From: Rhodalgimonas zhirmunskyi
GTDB lineage: Bacteria; Pseudomonadota; Alphaproteobacteria; Rhodobacterales; Rhodobacteraceae
Assembly (NCBI GenBank): GCA_030848925.1
Contig: JANFFA010000002.1
Location: 372,001-436,000, forward strand
Direction: 5' to 3'
Length of the DNA: 64,000 nucleotides
Made by a program: the position numbers and the translations under genes. This document shows positions 1-8,616 of this stretch, piece after piece. The notes below the pieces were generated by a model. That model saw only the letters and a program-made list of their open reading frames with translations, had not been told where the DNA came from and did no database searches. The first letter of the stretch is position 1. Every line of letters begins with the position of its first letter.

Positions 1-442
1 TGCGCGGTGACAGTCCGCCCGAGATTTCGCTCTCGGCCTGCGCCAGCGCTGCGCGCAACTCGTGCAGTGTTTGACCGCCGAACATCACGGCGAGGAAAAG
101 ACCATCTGGCTTCAATGCGCGTAAACACTGGATCAACTGGCCCACCGGGTCATTCGCCCAATGCAGCGCCATCGTATGCACCACCAGATCATGCGCGCCT
201 TGCGCGAGCGAAACCCGCTCATCATCGGGTGAAACAACCCAGCCGTCGCCCAGCGCATCGCCCCAGAAATCCGCGTGCCCGGTCACAACACCGGGCGTAT
301 TAAACGATTTCTTAACCATGGCGAGGCGATCCTGAAGCTCCTCGGCCGCGATGTCGTGCAGAAAGGGGGCCCCCGGGGCCAAGGCGCGGGTGCGGTTGCG
401 GATCAGGGCCGCGCGATCGGTGAGCAAGGGCGCTTTCGACAT
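1..442 (-). CDS. SAM-dependent methyltransferase, partial (C-terminus outside window)
   Basis: The reverse strand reads open from an ATG at 442 to the window edge, giving 147 residues without a stop. The protein begins MSKAPLLTDRAALIRNRTRA and has a KSFNTPGVVTGHADFW stretch, then a 'LVVHTMALHWANDPVGQL' segment and 'LKPDGLFLAVMFGG'. These match the middle of BioC/NDUFAF5-type class I methyltransferases, where the 'lHW.ND.' and 'LkPdG.f' motifs follow the SAM site. The usual GxGxG loop is not recognisable in its canonical form, which is common in this subfamily. It is divergent from comF with 24 bp between the starts. The substrate is unknown. Confidence 0.8.
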   Translation of the reverse strand, partial: MSKAPLLTDRAALIRNRTRALAPGAPFLHDIAAEELQDRLAMVKKSFNTPGVVTGHADFWGDALGDGWVVSPDDERVSLAQGAHDLVVHTMALHWANDPVGQLIQCLRALKPDGLFLAVMFGGQTLHELRAALAQAESEISGGLSPR

Positions 443-466
443 GAGCGCATAGATAGGACAGGGGTG

Positions 467-1186
467 ATGAAGTTACAAACCGCCTTGCGGCTGATTTATC
501 CGCCGCGCTGCGTGTCTTGCGGCGATCTGGTCGAGAGTGATTTCGGCCTCTGCGGTCCTTGCTGGCGGGAAACTCCTTTCATTGAGGGGCTGGCCTGCGA
601 CACTTGCGGCGTGCCCTTGCCCGGCCATTCCGATCAGATCGAGCATTGCGACGATTGCATGCGCATCGCCCGCCCGTGGAGCAGGGGCCGCGCCGTCCTG
701 ACCTACAAGGACAACGGGCGAAAGCTCGTTCTTGCCCTGAAACACAGCGACCGTCTCGATATAATCCGCCCGGCGGGGGTATGGCTGGCCCGTGCGGCGC
801 GGCCAATCTTGCAAGATCAAATGCTGATCGCGCCGATCCCGCTGCATTGGTCACGGCTACTGAAACGAAGGTTCAACCAGTCCGCTCTACTGGCACAGGA
901 ACTCGGGCGACTCACGGCGCTCTCGGTTTGTCCGGATCTTCTGGTCCGGCCCAAGCGCACGGAATCCCTTGAGGGGAAGGGCCACGATGCGCGCTTTACG
1001 ACGCTTGATCGTGCAATAAACGCGCATCCGAAGCGAAAGCACAGGATGGCTGGACGGCATGTGCTTCTGATTGATGACGTGATGACATCGGGTGCGACGA
1101 TGGCGGCCGCGGCCGAGGCCTGCCTGTCCGCGGGCGCACATGACGTTTCGGCGCTTTCACTGGCGCGCGTTGCAAAGGACGCTTAA
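467..1186 (+). CDS. comF: ComF family phosphoribosyltransferase-like protein
   Basis: The 239-residue protein has four CxxC pairs in its first 64 residues (C15/C18, C29/C32, C44/C47, C61/C64), the double zinc ribbon of ComF proteins. A C-terminal PRTase fold follows, with the PRPP-binding motif VLLIDDVMTSGAT near 199-211. ComF homologues are linked to DNA uptake, but the biochemical role outside naturally competent species is unsettled. The ATG at 467 was chosen because the protein then starts directly at the zinc-ribbon region; an upstream in-frame ATG would add an unrelated 64-residue tail running over the divergent methyltransferase start. It is followed closely by a glutaredoxin gene, so the two are probably co-transcribed. 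Confidence 0.88.
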   Translation: MKLQTALRLIYPPRCVSCGDLVESDFGLCGPCWRETPFIEGLACDTCGVPLPGHSDQIEHCDDCMRIARPWSRGRAVLTYKDNGRKLVLALKHSDRLDIIRPAGVWLARAARPILQDQMLIAPIPLHWSRLLKRRFNQSALLAQELGRLTALSVCPDLLVRPKRTESLEGKGHDARFTTLDRAINAHPKRKHRMAGRHVLLIDDVMTSGATMAAAAEACLSAGAHDVSALSLARVAKDA

Positions 1187-1221
1187 ATCCACGACAAATA
1201 CAAATGTCCGAGGATTTGAAT

Positions 1222-1479
1222 ATGAAACCTGTCGAAATCTACACCACCCCGTTTTGCGGCTTCTGTCATGCGGCCAAGCGGCTGTTGACTCAGAAAGGCG
1301 TCGCCTTCTCCGAAATCGATGTTTTCGCGGCACCTGATCGCAAACCCGAGATGATCAAGCGCGCGAATGGTGGCCGTACCGTGCCGCAAATCTTCGTGGG
1401 CGACACCCATGTCGGTGGCTGTGACGAGCTTTATGCGCTGGAACGGGCCGGTAAACTCGATCCGCTTCTGGCGGAGTGA
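1222..1479 (+). CDS. grxC: Glutaredoxin 3
   Basis: A small thiol-disulfide oxidoreductase of 85 residues, acting in the cytoplasm with glutathione. The active site is C12-G-F-C15 and the typical 'GGRTVPQIFVGDTHVGGCDEL' region (TVP cis-proline loop and GG-C-D glutathione site) follows. The ATG at 1222 has a GAGG ribosome site eight bases upstream. An ATG at 1204 has none, so the shorter start is preferred. The glycine in the active site (CGFC rather than CPYC) is a minor variation. The next gene starts 4 bp after the stop, consistent with an operon comF-grxC-hydrolase-marR. Confidence 0.92.
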   Translation: MKPVEIYTTPFCGFCHAAKRLLTQKGVAFSEIDVFAAPDRKPEMIKRANGGRTVPQIFVGDTHVGGCDELYALERAGKLDPLLAE

Positions 1480-1483
1480 CGTG

Positions 1484-2320
1484 ATGTTGCGCGCGGCTCT
1501 GATCCAAATGACATCGGGCGAAAACCCGGCTGAAAACCGGGACTTTGTCCTTGGGTCGCTGCGCGAAGCCAAAGCGCGCGGCGCGCATCTCGCCCTGACC
1601 CCGGAAGTGACGAACTGCCTTTCAGGGAGTCGCGACCATCAACGCGCGGTGTTGCGCCATCAGGAAGATGACGAAACGCTTGCCGCCGTCTGCGAGGCGG
1701 CGCAGGCGCTTGACCTGTGGGTGCTTCTCGGCTCGCTTGGCGTGTTGACCCACGATGCAGACGGACGGTTTGCCAACCGCTCTTTCCTGATTTCGCCCGA
1801 AGGCAAGATTGCCGCGCAATACGACAAGATTCACATGTTCGATGTCGATGTGTCCAAAACCGAAACCTACCGCGAATCGGCGCATTATCGACCCGGTGAC
1901 AAGGCCGTGGTGGCGGATACCGATTTTGCGAAGCTCGGTCTGACCATTTGTTACGACCTGCGCTTTCCCCATCTGCATCGGGCACTCGCCCAAGCAGGGG
2001 CGCAGATCATCACCGCGCCTGCGGCCTTTTCGGCTGTGACCGGGGCCGCACATTGGCACGTCTTGCAGCGCGCCCGCGCTATCGAGACAGGCTGTTTCAT
2101 CCTCGCCCCAGCGCAAACCGGGGTGCATTACGTGAAAGACGGAGTCGAGCGGCGCACTTATGGGCATTCGCTGGCCGTGGCCCCATGGGGCGAAGTGCTG
2201 CTCGATGCCGGCGAGGCACCCGGGGTTTATATCGTCGATCTGGATCTGGATGAGGTGAAGAACGCCCGCAAGCGAGTGCCGTCGCTCTCGCATGATCGCG
2301 CATTCGAAGGCCCGGCATGA
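1484..2320 (+). CDS. Carbon-nitrogen hydrolase (Nit1-type, probable deaminated glutathione amidase)
   Basis: Nitrilase-superfamily enzyme of 278 residues with the full catalytic triad: E41 in LTPEVTN, K115 in YDKIHMFDVD and C156 in TICYDLRFP. The length and the 'YDKIHMFDVD' and 'CYDLRFP' wording fit the Nit1/deaminated glutathione amidase branch, which repairs a side product of aminotransferases. Its position right after a glutaredoxin gene is compatible with a glutathione-related role, but the exact substrate is inferred. The start at 1484 lies 4 bp after the grxC stop. Its stop overlaps the next start as ATGA, indicating translational coupling with the MarR gene. Confidence 0.85.
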   Translation: MLRAALIQMTSGENPAENRDFVLGSLREAKARGAHLALTPEVTNCLSGSRDHQRAVLRHQEDDETLAAVCEAAQALDLWVLLGSLGVLTHDADGRFANRSFLISPEGKIAAQYDKIHMFDVDVSKTETYRESAHYRPGDKAVVADTDFAKLGLTICYDLRFPHLHRALAQAGAQIITAPAAFSAVTGAAHWHVLQRARAIETGCFILAPAQTGVHYVKDGVERRTYGHSLAVAPWGEVLLDAGEAPGVYIVDLDLDEVKNARKRVPSLSHDRAFEGPA

Positions 2321-2757
2321 ACGACTCTTCCAACGCCCTTGCCGTCACGCTGTTCAGCGAAATCCTGATGGCCGATCAGCTGGTCCGCAACCGGTTGTCG
2401 AAGGTGTTGCCCAAGGGCATGGAAATTTCGCACTTTTCGGTGCTCAACCACCTTGCCCATATCGCGGAAGAGCGCAGCCCGGCGCAGTTGGCGCAGACCT
2501 TCCACGTGACACGCGGCGCGATGACCAACACACTCAACAAACTGGAATGGGCTGGATACGTGCATATCCGGCCCGATTGGGATGATGCCCGGCGCAAGAT
2601 GGTTGCCATCAGCCCTGCTGGGCAGCAGGCGCGCGCTGCTGCAATCGCGGCGATCAGGCCGATGATCGGCGATGTCGTCGACCAGTTGGGTGCCGAAAAT
2701 GTGCGCGCCGTGTTGCCCGTGCTGCGCGATTTGCGGCTGAAGCTGGAAGAAAGCTAA
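2317..2757 (+). CDS. MarR-family transcriptional regulator
   Basis: A 146-residue winged-helix regulator. The DNA-binding core is visible around residues 30-95: '[20 protein letters not shown]', the recognition helix region '[19 protein letters not shown]' and the wing '[16 protein letters not shown]', which carries the D-R...K pattern typical of MarR wings. Flanking helices would form the dimer interface. It starts inside the stop of the preceding hydrolase gene (ATGA), so it is expressed with the comF-grxC-hydrolase group and could regulate it in response to thiol or aromatic ligands, which is inference. Its 3' end overlaps the ubiG stop on the other strand by 4 bp. Confidence 0.9.
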   Translation: MNDSSNALAVTLFSEILMADQLVRNRLSKVLPKGMEISHFSVLNHLAHIAEERSPAQLAQTFHVTRGAMTNTLNKLEWAGYVHIRPDWDDARRKMVAISPAGQQARAAAIAAIRPMIGDVVDQLGAENVRAVLPVLRDLRLKLEES

Positions 2758-3509
2758 GCTGGTTTGATCGATGCCGTGACGTAATTCACGCTGAGGTCAC
2801 GATCCGAAATCCGCCACTGCCAGCTGACCGGGTTGAATACGAATCCCTTGCGATCGACGGGTTGCAAACCAGCTTCGGACAGCAGTTTGTAAAGCTCATC
2901 CGGAGTGATGAACTTGCGCCAGTCATGCGTGCCCTTGGGCAGCCAGCGCATGACATATTCGGCGCCGACGATGGCCATGGCAAAGCTTTTGGGATTGCGA
3001 TTGAGCGTCGAGCAGATGTGAAGCCCGCGCGGTTTCAGAAGTTGTCGACACGCCGTCAGATAGGCCAGCGGATCGGCGACGTGTTCGACCACTTCCATGT
3101 TCAGCACAACATCGAATTGCTCGCCCGCCTCGGCGAGGGCTTCGGCGGTGGTGTGGCGATAGTCGATCTCAAGACCGGATTGCTCGGCGTGAATGCGCGC
3201 CACCGGGATATTGCCCGCCGCCGCATCAGCACCGACAACCGTTGCGCCCAAGCGCGTCATCGGCTCGGACAGAAGGCCGCCACCGCAGCCGATATCCAAA
3301 AGGCGCAAGCCAGCAAAGGGTTTGGGTTGGCTCAGATCACGATCAAACTCGCCTGCGATCTGGCGGGTGATGTAATCGAGTCGACAGGGATTCATCAGGT
3401 GGAGCGGTTTGAATTTTCCGGTGGGATCCCACCACTCGGCGGCCATCGCTTCGAACTTGGCGACCTCGGAGGTATCGACGGTATCGACGTTGGGTTCGGC
3501 GGCTGTCAT
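2754..3509 (-). CDS. ubiG: Ubiquinone biosynthesis O-methyltransferase
   Basis: UbiG catalyses both O-methylations in ubiquinone synthesis at the inner membrane. The 251-residue protein carries '[29 protein letters not shown]', the hallmark N-terminus of UbiG, then the SAM loop [20 protein letters not shown], the acidic VVGADA and the '[11 protein letters not shown]' catalytic region. The ATG at 3509 is preceded by GGGAG at good spacing. An upstream in-frame start would add 24 residues with no family support. It is divergent from pip with a 50-bp gap that must hold both promoters. Confidence 0.96.
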   Translation of the reverse strand: MTAAEPNVDTVDTSEVAKFEAMAAEWWDPTGKFKPLHLMNPCRLDYITRQIAGEFDRDLSQPKPFAGLRLLDIGCGGGLLSEPMTRLGATVVGADAAAGNIPVARIHAEQSGLEIDYRHTTAEALAEAGEQFDVVLNMEVVEHVADPLAYLTACRQLLKPRGLHICSTLNRNPKSFAMAIVGAEYVMRWLPKGTHDWRKFITPDELYKLLSEAGLQPVDRKGFVFNPVSWQWRISDRDLSVNYVTASIKPA

Positions 3510-3559
3510 CGTGTGCTCCCCTAGTGGCAAATGGCCTTGCCCTGTCATATAAGACATCC

Positions 3560-4531
3560 ATGGACAAGTTTGCAGCCCCACGCAGTGCGACAGAGTTTCT
3601 CCACCCGGCGATCGAGCCTTTCGATCGGCGTATGCTGGACGTGGGCGATGGCCACAAGATCTATGTCGAGCAGTCGGGCAAGCCGGATGGCACGCCCGTT
3701 GTTGTCTTTCACGGCGGGCCGGGCGGCGGGTGCAGCCCTGCTATGCGGCGGTATTTCGATCCCGAACATTACCGGATCATCCTTTTCGATCAGCGCGGCT
3801 GTGGCCGCTCGCGGCCGCATGCCAGCGTCGAGGCGAATACGACGTGGCATCTGGTGCGCGATATCGAACTTATTCGCGAGACCCTCGGAATTGGTAAATG
3901 GATCGTTTTCGGCGGCTCTTGGGGGGCGACGCTGGCGCTGATCTATGGGCAGGCCCACCCCGAGCGGGTGAGCCAGCTTGTTCTGCGCGGGGTTTTCATG
4001 GCGACGCAGGCGGAGCTGGATTGGTTCTATGGCGGGGGAGCGGGGCAGTTTTGGCCGGAAACATGGGCGCGTTTTCAGGGGCTTATCCCCGAGGACGAGC
4101 GTGGCGACATGATCGGCGCCTATCACCGGCGGCTGTTTTCCGGTGATCGCCATGAAGAGATGAAATACGCCCGTGCCTGGGCCGGGTGGGAAAATGCGCT
4201 GGCCTCGGTCAGGTCGAGTGGGCATGGCGGCGACGCGGGGGGCGAATACGCACGCGCCTTTGCCAGATTGGAAAACCACTATTTTACCAATCGCGCTTTC
4301 CTTGACTACGACGGTCAACTGCTTGATCAAATTGATAAAATTTCTCACATTCCCGGGGTGATCGTGCAAGGGCGTTTCGACATGATATGCCCGCCCGTCA
4401 CGGCGCACCGGTTGGCGCAGCGCTGGAAAAACTGCGATTTGCGGATGATCCCGGTGGCAGGGCATGCCCTTTCCGAACCGGGGATCAGCGCCGAGCTTGT
4501 GTTGATCATGAACCGTCTGGCGATGGGTTAG
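3560..4531 (+). CDS. pip: Proline iminopeptidase
   Basis: An alpha/beta hydrolase of 323 residues that removes N-terminal proline from peptides. It shows the oxyanion-hole segment HGGPGGG (51-57), the FDQRGCGRS signature (77-85) and the nucleophile elbow GGSWG with Ser120. The acid is in '[10 protein letters not shown]' and the histidine in 'VAGHALSE'. Length and motifs match peptidase family S33. The ATG at 3560 begins [10 protein letters not shown]; an earlier in-frame ATG would overlap the divergent ubiG control region. The 120 bp after the stop contain no obvious gene. Confidence 0.94.
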   Translation: MDKFAAPRSATEFLHPAIEPFDRRMLDVGDGHKIYVEQSGKPDGTPVVVFHGGPGGGCSPAMRRYFDPEHYRIILFDQRGCGRSRPHASVEANTTWHLVRDIELIRETLGIGKWIVFGGSWGATLALIYGQAHPERVSQLVLRGVFMATQAELDWFYGGGAGQFWPETWARFQGLIPEDERGDMIGAYHRRLFSGDRHEEMKYARAWAGWENALASVRSSGHGGDAGGEYARAFARLENHYFTNRAFLDYDGQLLDQIDKISHIPGVIVQGRFDMICPPVTAHRLAQRWKNCDLRMIPVAGHALSEPGISAELVLIMNRLAMG

Positions 4532-4652
4532 CTCACCCCCGCTATTTCCGCGTGACAGTGCGTTAAGGTTTTGCCGATTTGGCGGAAACGGGCGTCTGCA
4601 AAGCGTATGCACTTTGCCTGCAATCCGTATGGCGCCGGAGGCGACGGCGAAA

Positions 4653-5378
4653 TTAACCTTTCGGCGCGGGATCGCGCAACGCCCGCCCCGAGAGACGTGA
4701 CGCACCGTTGATCAGAGAGATATCGGCGCGCCCCTTGGTGAGCCAGGCCAGTCCGAAGGCCCAGATGCCCAGCGCCTCGCACCAGAAGATGAACCCGGTA
4801 GAGAGAATCCATTGCTGCACCTCCTCGGAGCCTGTTGCGCGCAGGACCGAAGCGACGGTCGCGGCGAGGCCGAAGAACACGATCGTGAAACCCGCGAAGC
4901 GATAGATCCTGCGGCGCGCGGGTTTCGAGGTACGGGCGAAGCGGCCAAGGCAGAGCCACGCCATGGCGCCAAGAAATAGCAGGGCCGAGGTGAAATGGCC
5001 GATCTGTGCATAGCCCTCGCCCAAGGCGAGTTGGCTGACGTTCGGCGGCATCCCGAGCGCCAGACGATTCGGGAAAAGCGCGAGGCCGAAAGCGCCGATG
5101 CCGCCCAGCGTCGCGGCGAGATTGTCGGACAGCACATCGCCCGACTGGCGCGGGTGACCGCGATAGCTGACCAGAAAGACGCCGATCGCGAAGAGGGTGC
5201 CGACATAAACATCGCGCAATGTGGAGTGGTAGTAATCCGAGATCGAGGGATGGAGTTTCGACTCGGCCAGCTCCCCGCCGATGAACAGCAGGATCGGGAA
5301 GGCGAGGCCAAGAAAGCCCAGCGCCTGCCGGACGCGATAGAACGAAAGGACGTAATCGTTGCGGGTGTAATCTGTCAT
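4653..5378 (-). CDS. Integral membrane protein of unknown function
   Basis: I do not recognise a named family with confidence. The 241-residue protein has about six hydrophobic helices: around 'LGFLGLAFPILLFIGG', 'YVGTLFAIGVFLVSY', 'ATLGGIGAFGLALF', 'HFTSALLFLGAMAWLCL', 'FTIVFFGLAATVASVL' and 'STGFIFWCEALGIWAFGLAWL'. The loop between helices 1 and 2 holds 'SISDYYHSTLRDVYVG', a soluble motif of the type seen in DUF998-like membrane proteins. No catalytic residues are evident. The ATG at 5378 (MTDYTRNDY) gives a clean N-terminus, while a longer frame would run through the palindromic repeat upstream. The gene stands alone between pip and the rimP leader. Confidence 0.7.
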   Translation of the reverse strand: MTDYTRNDYVLSFYRVRQALGFLGLAFPILLFIGGELAESKLHPSISDYYHSTLRDVYVGTLFAIGVFLVSYRGHPRQSGDVLSDNLAATLGGIGAFGLALFPNRLALGMPPNVSQLALGEGYAQIGHFTSALLFLGAMAWLCLGRFARTSKPARRRIYRFAGFTIVFFGLAATVASVLRATGSEEVQQWILSTGFIFWCEALGIWAFGLAWLTKGRADISLINGASRLSGRALRDPAPKG

Positions 5379-5454
5379 GTGCTCTGGAAAATCAGCGTAA
5401 AGAATGGCGGCAGTGTAGCGCGTTTTTCCGGACCGTGCATGGGTTTTGAGCGCA

Positions 5455-5504
5455 GGTGTGGGGGCCAGCCCCCACACCCCCGGGATATTTTGAGCAAGAT
5501 GAAG
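5455..5504 (+). repeat. Dispersed palindrome repeat, copy 1
   Basis: A perfect palindrome with 11-bp arms occupies 5455-5478 (GGTGTGGGGGC and its complement around CA). It is followed by the tail ACCCCCGGGATATTT, four variable bases, and an AGATGAAG motif. The same architecture recurs at 11984-12020 and 60967-61015, always in this orientation. It lies between two genes and is not part of either. Confidence 0.85.
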
Positions 5505-5510
5505 CAGGGG

Positions 5511-5637
5511 ACGTCCTTCAACGCGGGGGTTGCGGAGTCGCGGTTGGGGGCGTATATGGGCGTCAAATGCGGCGCGTCGGGGTCCAAACCCGGGGCACCA
5601 ACCGGAGACGTGTAACGGGCCGCGCGCCCGTTTTTTT
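5511..5637 (+). promoter_or_regulatory. Structured leader / possible attenuator before rimP
   Basis: Nested complementary segments suggest an RNA fold: ACGTC at 5511-5515 with GACGT at 5607-5611, and CGGTTGG at 5541-5547 with CCAACCG at 5598-5604, enclosing a small GGGT/ACCC hairpin. Immediately after comes a terminator-type stem with seven T. GGCGCG at 5571-5576 could pair instead with CGCGCC at 5623-5628 inside the terminator, giving a possible antiterminator. Regulation of the rimP-nusA-infB operon by this element is inference. Confidence 0.4.
5615..5637 (+). terminator. Rho-independent terminator-like hairpin upstream of rimP
   Basis: ACGGGC (5615-5620) pairs with GCCCGT (5626-5631) around CGCGC and is followed by a run of T through 5637. 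It points toward rimP, whose start is only 36 bp downstream, and no complete gene ends just before it on this strand. It is therefore either an attenuator or the end of an unannotated RNA. Confidence 0.65.
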
Positions 5638-5672
5638 GTGCTTGAATGCATGCTGCCTGGATGAATGACTGA

Positions 5673-6269
5673 ATGAGTGACCTGATCGCCAAAGCCGCCA
5701 TCGACAAACGCCTCGCCGGGATCGTGACCCCGGTGATCGAGGATATGGGATTCGAATTGGTCCGGCTGCGCCTGATGGGTGGGCAGACCAAGCTTTTGCA
5801 AATCATGGCCGAGCGCCCCGAAGGCGGGATCGAGGTGGATGAATGCGCCCAGATTTCCAACGCGGTGAGTGCCGTTTTGGACGTGGAAGATCCGATTGCG
5901 GAAAATTACACGCTGGAAGTGTCATCGCCGGGGATCGACCGGCCGTTGACGCGGCTGAAGGATTTCGAAGCCTTTGAGGGCTATGATGCCAAGCTTGAGA
6001 CTGATGAGCTTATCGACGGGCGCAAACGCTTCAAGGGCGTTCTGGCCGGGGTCGAGGGATCGGAAGTTCTTATCAACATCGAGCAGGGCGGCGAAGAGGT
6101 GACCGTGGGGTTGCAGTTCGACTGGCTGGCCGAGGCCAAGCTGGTGCTGACCGACGAATTGATCAAGGCGATGCTGAAGGCGCGCAAGGATAGCGGTGAC
6201 GCCGACGGCGCGCTGGATGAAACCAAGTATGACGAGATAGAAACGGATACGAGTTCCGAGGAGGACTGA
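5673..6269 (+). CDS. rimP: Ribosome maturation factor RimP
   Basis: RimP assists assembly of the 30S subunit. The 198-residue protein shows the N-terminal domain with '[22 protein letters not shown]' and '[19 protein letters not shown]', then '[20 protein letters not shown]', the family's most conserved motif (SSPGxDRPL), and a C-terminal SH3-like domain. An acidic C-terminal tail extends it beyond the roughly 150 residues of the E. coli protein, as is usual in this order. The gene opens the rimP-nusA-rnpM-infB operon; nusA starts 2 bp after its stop. Confidence 0.95.
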   Translation: MSDLIAKAAIDKRLAGIVTPVIEDMGFELVRLRLMGGQTKLLQIMAERPEGGIEVDECAQISNAVSAVLDVEDPIAENYTLEVSSPGIDRPLTRLKDFEAFEGYDAKLETDELIDGRKRFKGVLAGVEGSEVLINIEQGGEEVTVGLQFDWLAEAKLVLTDELIKAMLKARKDSGDADGALDETKYDEIETDTSSEED

Positions 6270-6271
6270 GA

Positions 6272-7954
6272 ATGGCAATTACCTCTGCAAACCAGCTTGA
6301 GCTTTTGCAAACCGCCGAGGCGGTGGCCCGCGAGAAGATGATCGACCCCGGTCTCGTCGTTGAAGCGATGGAAGAGAGCCTCGCCCGGGCCGCCAAGAGC
6401 CGTTATGGCGCCGAGATGGACATCCGCGTGAACATCGACCGCAAGACCGGGCGAGCGACGTTCACCCGCGTGCGCACCGTGGTCGAGGATGAAGAGCTGG
6501 AAAACTTCCAGGCGGAATTCAGCAAAGAGAGCGCCAAGCCCTATTTCGAGCCGGAGCAGAAGGCGACCGCGATGTGGCTGCGCGATGGCCAGCCGATTAC
6601 GGATTTCACAACCGGGCCGCAGATTGGCGACATCTTCCAAGAGGAAGTGCCGCCCGTCGAAATGGGCCGGATCGCGGCGCAGAGCGCCAAGCAGGTGATC
6701 CTGCAGAAGGTGCGCGAAGCCGAGCGTGACCGCCAGTACGAAGAATTCAAGGACCGCGCCGGCACGATCATCAACGGTCAGGTCAAGCGCGAGGAATACG
6801 GCAACATCATCGTCGACGTGGGCCGTGGCGAAGCGATCCTGCGCCGCAACGAGAAGATCGGGCGCGAGAGCTATCGCCCGAACGACCGGATCCGCTGCTA
6901 CATCAAGGACGTGCGCCGCGAGGCCCGCGGGCCGCAGATCTTCCTCAGCCGCACCGCGCCGGAATTCATGGCCGAGCTGTTCAAGATGGAAGTGCCGGAA
7001 ATCTATGACGGCATCATCGAGATCAAGGCCGTGGCCCGTGATCCGGGTTCGCGCGCCAAGATCGCCGTTATCAGCTATGACGGCGGGATCGACCCGGTCG
7101 GCGCCTGCGTCGGTATGCGCGGCAGCCGGGTGCAGGCCGTCGTGAACGAGCTTCAGGGCGAAAAGATCGACATCATCCCGTGGAACGAAGATGTGCCGAC
7201 CTTCCTTGTGAACGCGTTGCAGCCCGCCGAGGTGAGCAAGGTGGTTCTGGATGAGGATGCCGGCAAGATCGAAGTCGTGGTGCCCGATGAGCAACTGAGC
7301 CTTGCGATCGGTCGCCGGGGTCAGAACGTGCGTCTGGCGAGCCAGCTGACCGGGCTGGATATCGACATCATGACCGAGGAAGAAGAATCGGCGCGTCGTC
7401 AGAAGGAATTCGAAGAGCGCACCAAGCTGTTCATGGACACGCTGGATCTGGACGAATTCTTTGCCCAGCTGTTGGTGGCTGAAGGCTTCACCAACCTCGA
7501 AGAGGTCGGCTATGTCGAGCTCGACGAGCTTCTGGTGATTGACGGGGTCGACGAGGACACCGCGGGCGAACTTCAGACCCGGGCGCGTGAGCACCTCGAA
7601 GCGCAGGCGAAAGCGGCGCTGGAACGTGCCCGCGAACTTGGCGTTCAGGACAGCCTGGTTGAATTCGAGGGGCTGACACCCCAAATGATCGAAGCACTGG
7701 CCGAAGATGACGTGAAAACGCTCGAAGACTTCGCGACCTGTGCCGACTGGGAGCTGGCCGGTGGCTGGACCACGCAGAACGGCGAGCGGATCAAGGATGA
7801 TGGCATCCTCGAGAAGTTCGAGGTGAGCCTTGAAGAAGCCCAGAACATGGTGATGACCGCACGGATCCAGCTGGGCTGGGTCGATCCGGCTGAACTCGAA
7901 GCCGATGCGGCCGAGGGTGAAGATGGCGAACTGACCGAGGAGGCCGAGGCCTGA
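6272..7954 (+). CDS. nusA: Transcription termination/antitermination factor NusA
   Basis: NusA binds RNA polymerase and nascent RNA to control pausing, termination and antitermination. The 560 residues hold, in order, the polymerase-binding N-terminal domain, an S1 domain around '[24 protein letters not shown]', KH1 with '[10 protein letters not shown]', '[18 protein letters not shown]' and 'IDIIPW', and KH2 with '[18 protein letters not shown]'. Two C-terminal helix-hairpin-helix repeats ('[22 protein letters not shown]' and '[21 protein letters not shown]') and an acidic tail follow. This is the long proteobacterial form. It sits directly behind rimP in the canonical operon. Confidence 0.97.
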   Translation: MAITSANQLELLQTAEAVAREKMIDPGLVVEAMEESLARAAKSRYGAEMDIRVNIDRKTGRATFTRVRTVVEDEELENFQAEFSKESAKPYFEPEQKATAMWLRDGQPITDFTTGPQIGDIFQEEVPPVEMGRIAAQSAKQVILQKVREAERDRQYEEFKDRAGTIINGQVKREEYGNIIVDVGRGEAILRRNEKIGRESYRPNDRIRCYIKDVRREARGPQIFLSRTAPEFMAELFKMEVPEIYDGIIEIKAVARDPGSRAKIAVISYDGGIDPVGACVGMRGSRVQAVVNELQGEKIDIIPWNEDVPTFLVNALQPAEVSKVVLDEDAGKIEVVVPDEQLSLAIGRRGQNVRLASQLTGLDIDIMTEEEESARRQKEFEERTKLFMDTLDLDEFFAQLLVAEGFTNLEEVGYVELDELLVIDGVDEDTAGELQTRAREHLEAQAKAALERARELGVQDSLVEFEGLTPQMIEALAEDDVKTLEDFATCADWELAGGWTTQNGERIKDDGILEKFEVSLEEAQNMVMTARIQLGWVDPAELEADAAEGEDGELTEEAEA

Positions 7955-7980
7955 TCGAGGGCCTCGGAGGCACACAGAAC

Positions 7981-8616
7981 ATGGGACGCGGCGGAAAAAC
8001 CGAACCGGAAAGCCAAGGGGCGGAGCGCAAGTGCATCGCCACTGGCGAGGTGCGCCCCAAGGCGAAGATGATCCGCTTTGTTGTCGGGCCGGACTCGCTG
8101 ATCGTGCCCGATATTCTGGGCAAGTTGCCCGGGCGCGGGATCTGGGTGTCTGCTGAAAAGGCAGCGCTTGAGACGGCGGTGCAAAAGAAGCTGTTTGCGC
8201 GCAGTGCGAAACAGCCGGTGACCCTTCCCGACGATCTTGTCGGGCAGGTGGAAGCGTTGCTGGTGAAGCGGGTTGTCGATTTGATCGCGTTGGCGCGAAA
8301 GTCGGGCGAAGCAATCACCGGTTTCGAGAAGGTGAAAGACTGGCTGGCGCGGGATGACGTGAAAGTCCTTCTGCAGTCCAGTGACGGATCAGAACGAGGC
8401 AAATCGAAACTGTGGACGCCCGAGGGGGCGCGCTACTTCGATTGCCTGACGAGCGAAGAACTCGGCCGCGCCTACGGTAGGGAAACCGTTGTGCATGCGG
8501 CCATAGGCGCTGGAGGTTTGGCGCCGCGTGTTGTAGAGGAAGCGGCAAGACTCAGAGGATTGCGTGTTTCCGACGGCGGGACCGCCCGCCCGGATAGGAA
8601 GAAGAGAACTACATGA
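7981..8616 (+). CDS. rnpM: RNA-binding protein of the YlxR/RnpM family with L7Ae-like domain
   Basis: The 211-residue protein joins two parts. The N-terminal DUF448/YlxR domain has '[19 protein letters not shown]' and the signature '[15 protein letters not shown]'. The middle holds an L7Ae-like RNA-binding domain recognisable from '[23 protein letters not shown]' and '[10 protein letters not shown]'. The C-terminal tail '[18 protein letters not shown]' is basic. Homologues in Gram-positive bacteria modulate RNase P, while the role in alphaproteobacteria is inferred. The stop overlaps the infB start as ATGA, so it is translationally coupled to infB in the nusA operon. Confidence 0.88.
   Translation: MGRGGKTEPESQGAERKCIATGEVRPKAKMIRFVVGPDSLIVPDILGKLPGRGIWVSAEKAALETAVQKKLFARSAKQPVTLPDDLVGQVEALLVKRVVDLIALARKSGEAITGFEKVKDWLARDDVKVLLQSSDGSERGKSKLWTPEGARYFDCLTSEELGRAYGRETVVHAAIGAGGLAPRVVEEAARLRGLRVSDGGTARPDRKKRTT

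Noticed and set aside
5530-5602. tRNA-like segment ending in a CACCA-type string before rimP
   Set aside because: The T-loop would be GGTCCAAACC without the GTTC core, no cloverleaf forms, and no anticodon arm is evident; it was kept only as part of the leader structure.
5981-8314. Reverse-strand frame opposite nusA and rnpM
   Set aside because: It spans three real coding genes on the other strand and has no domain pattern.
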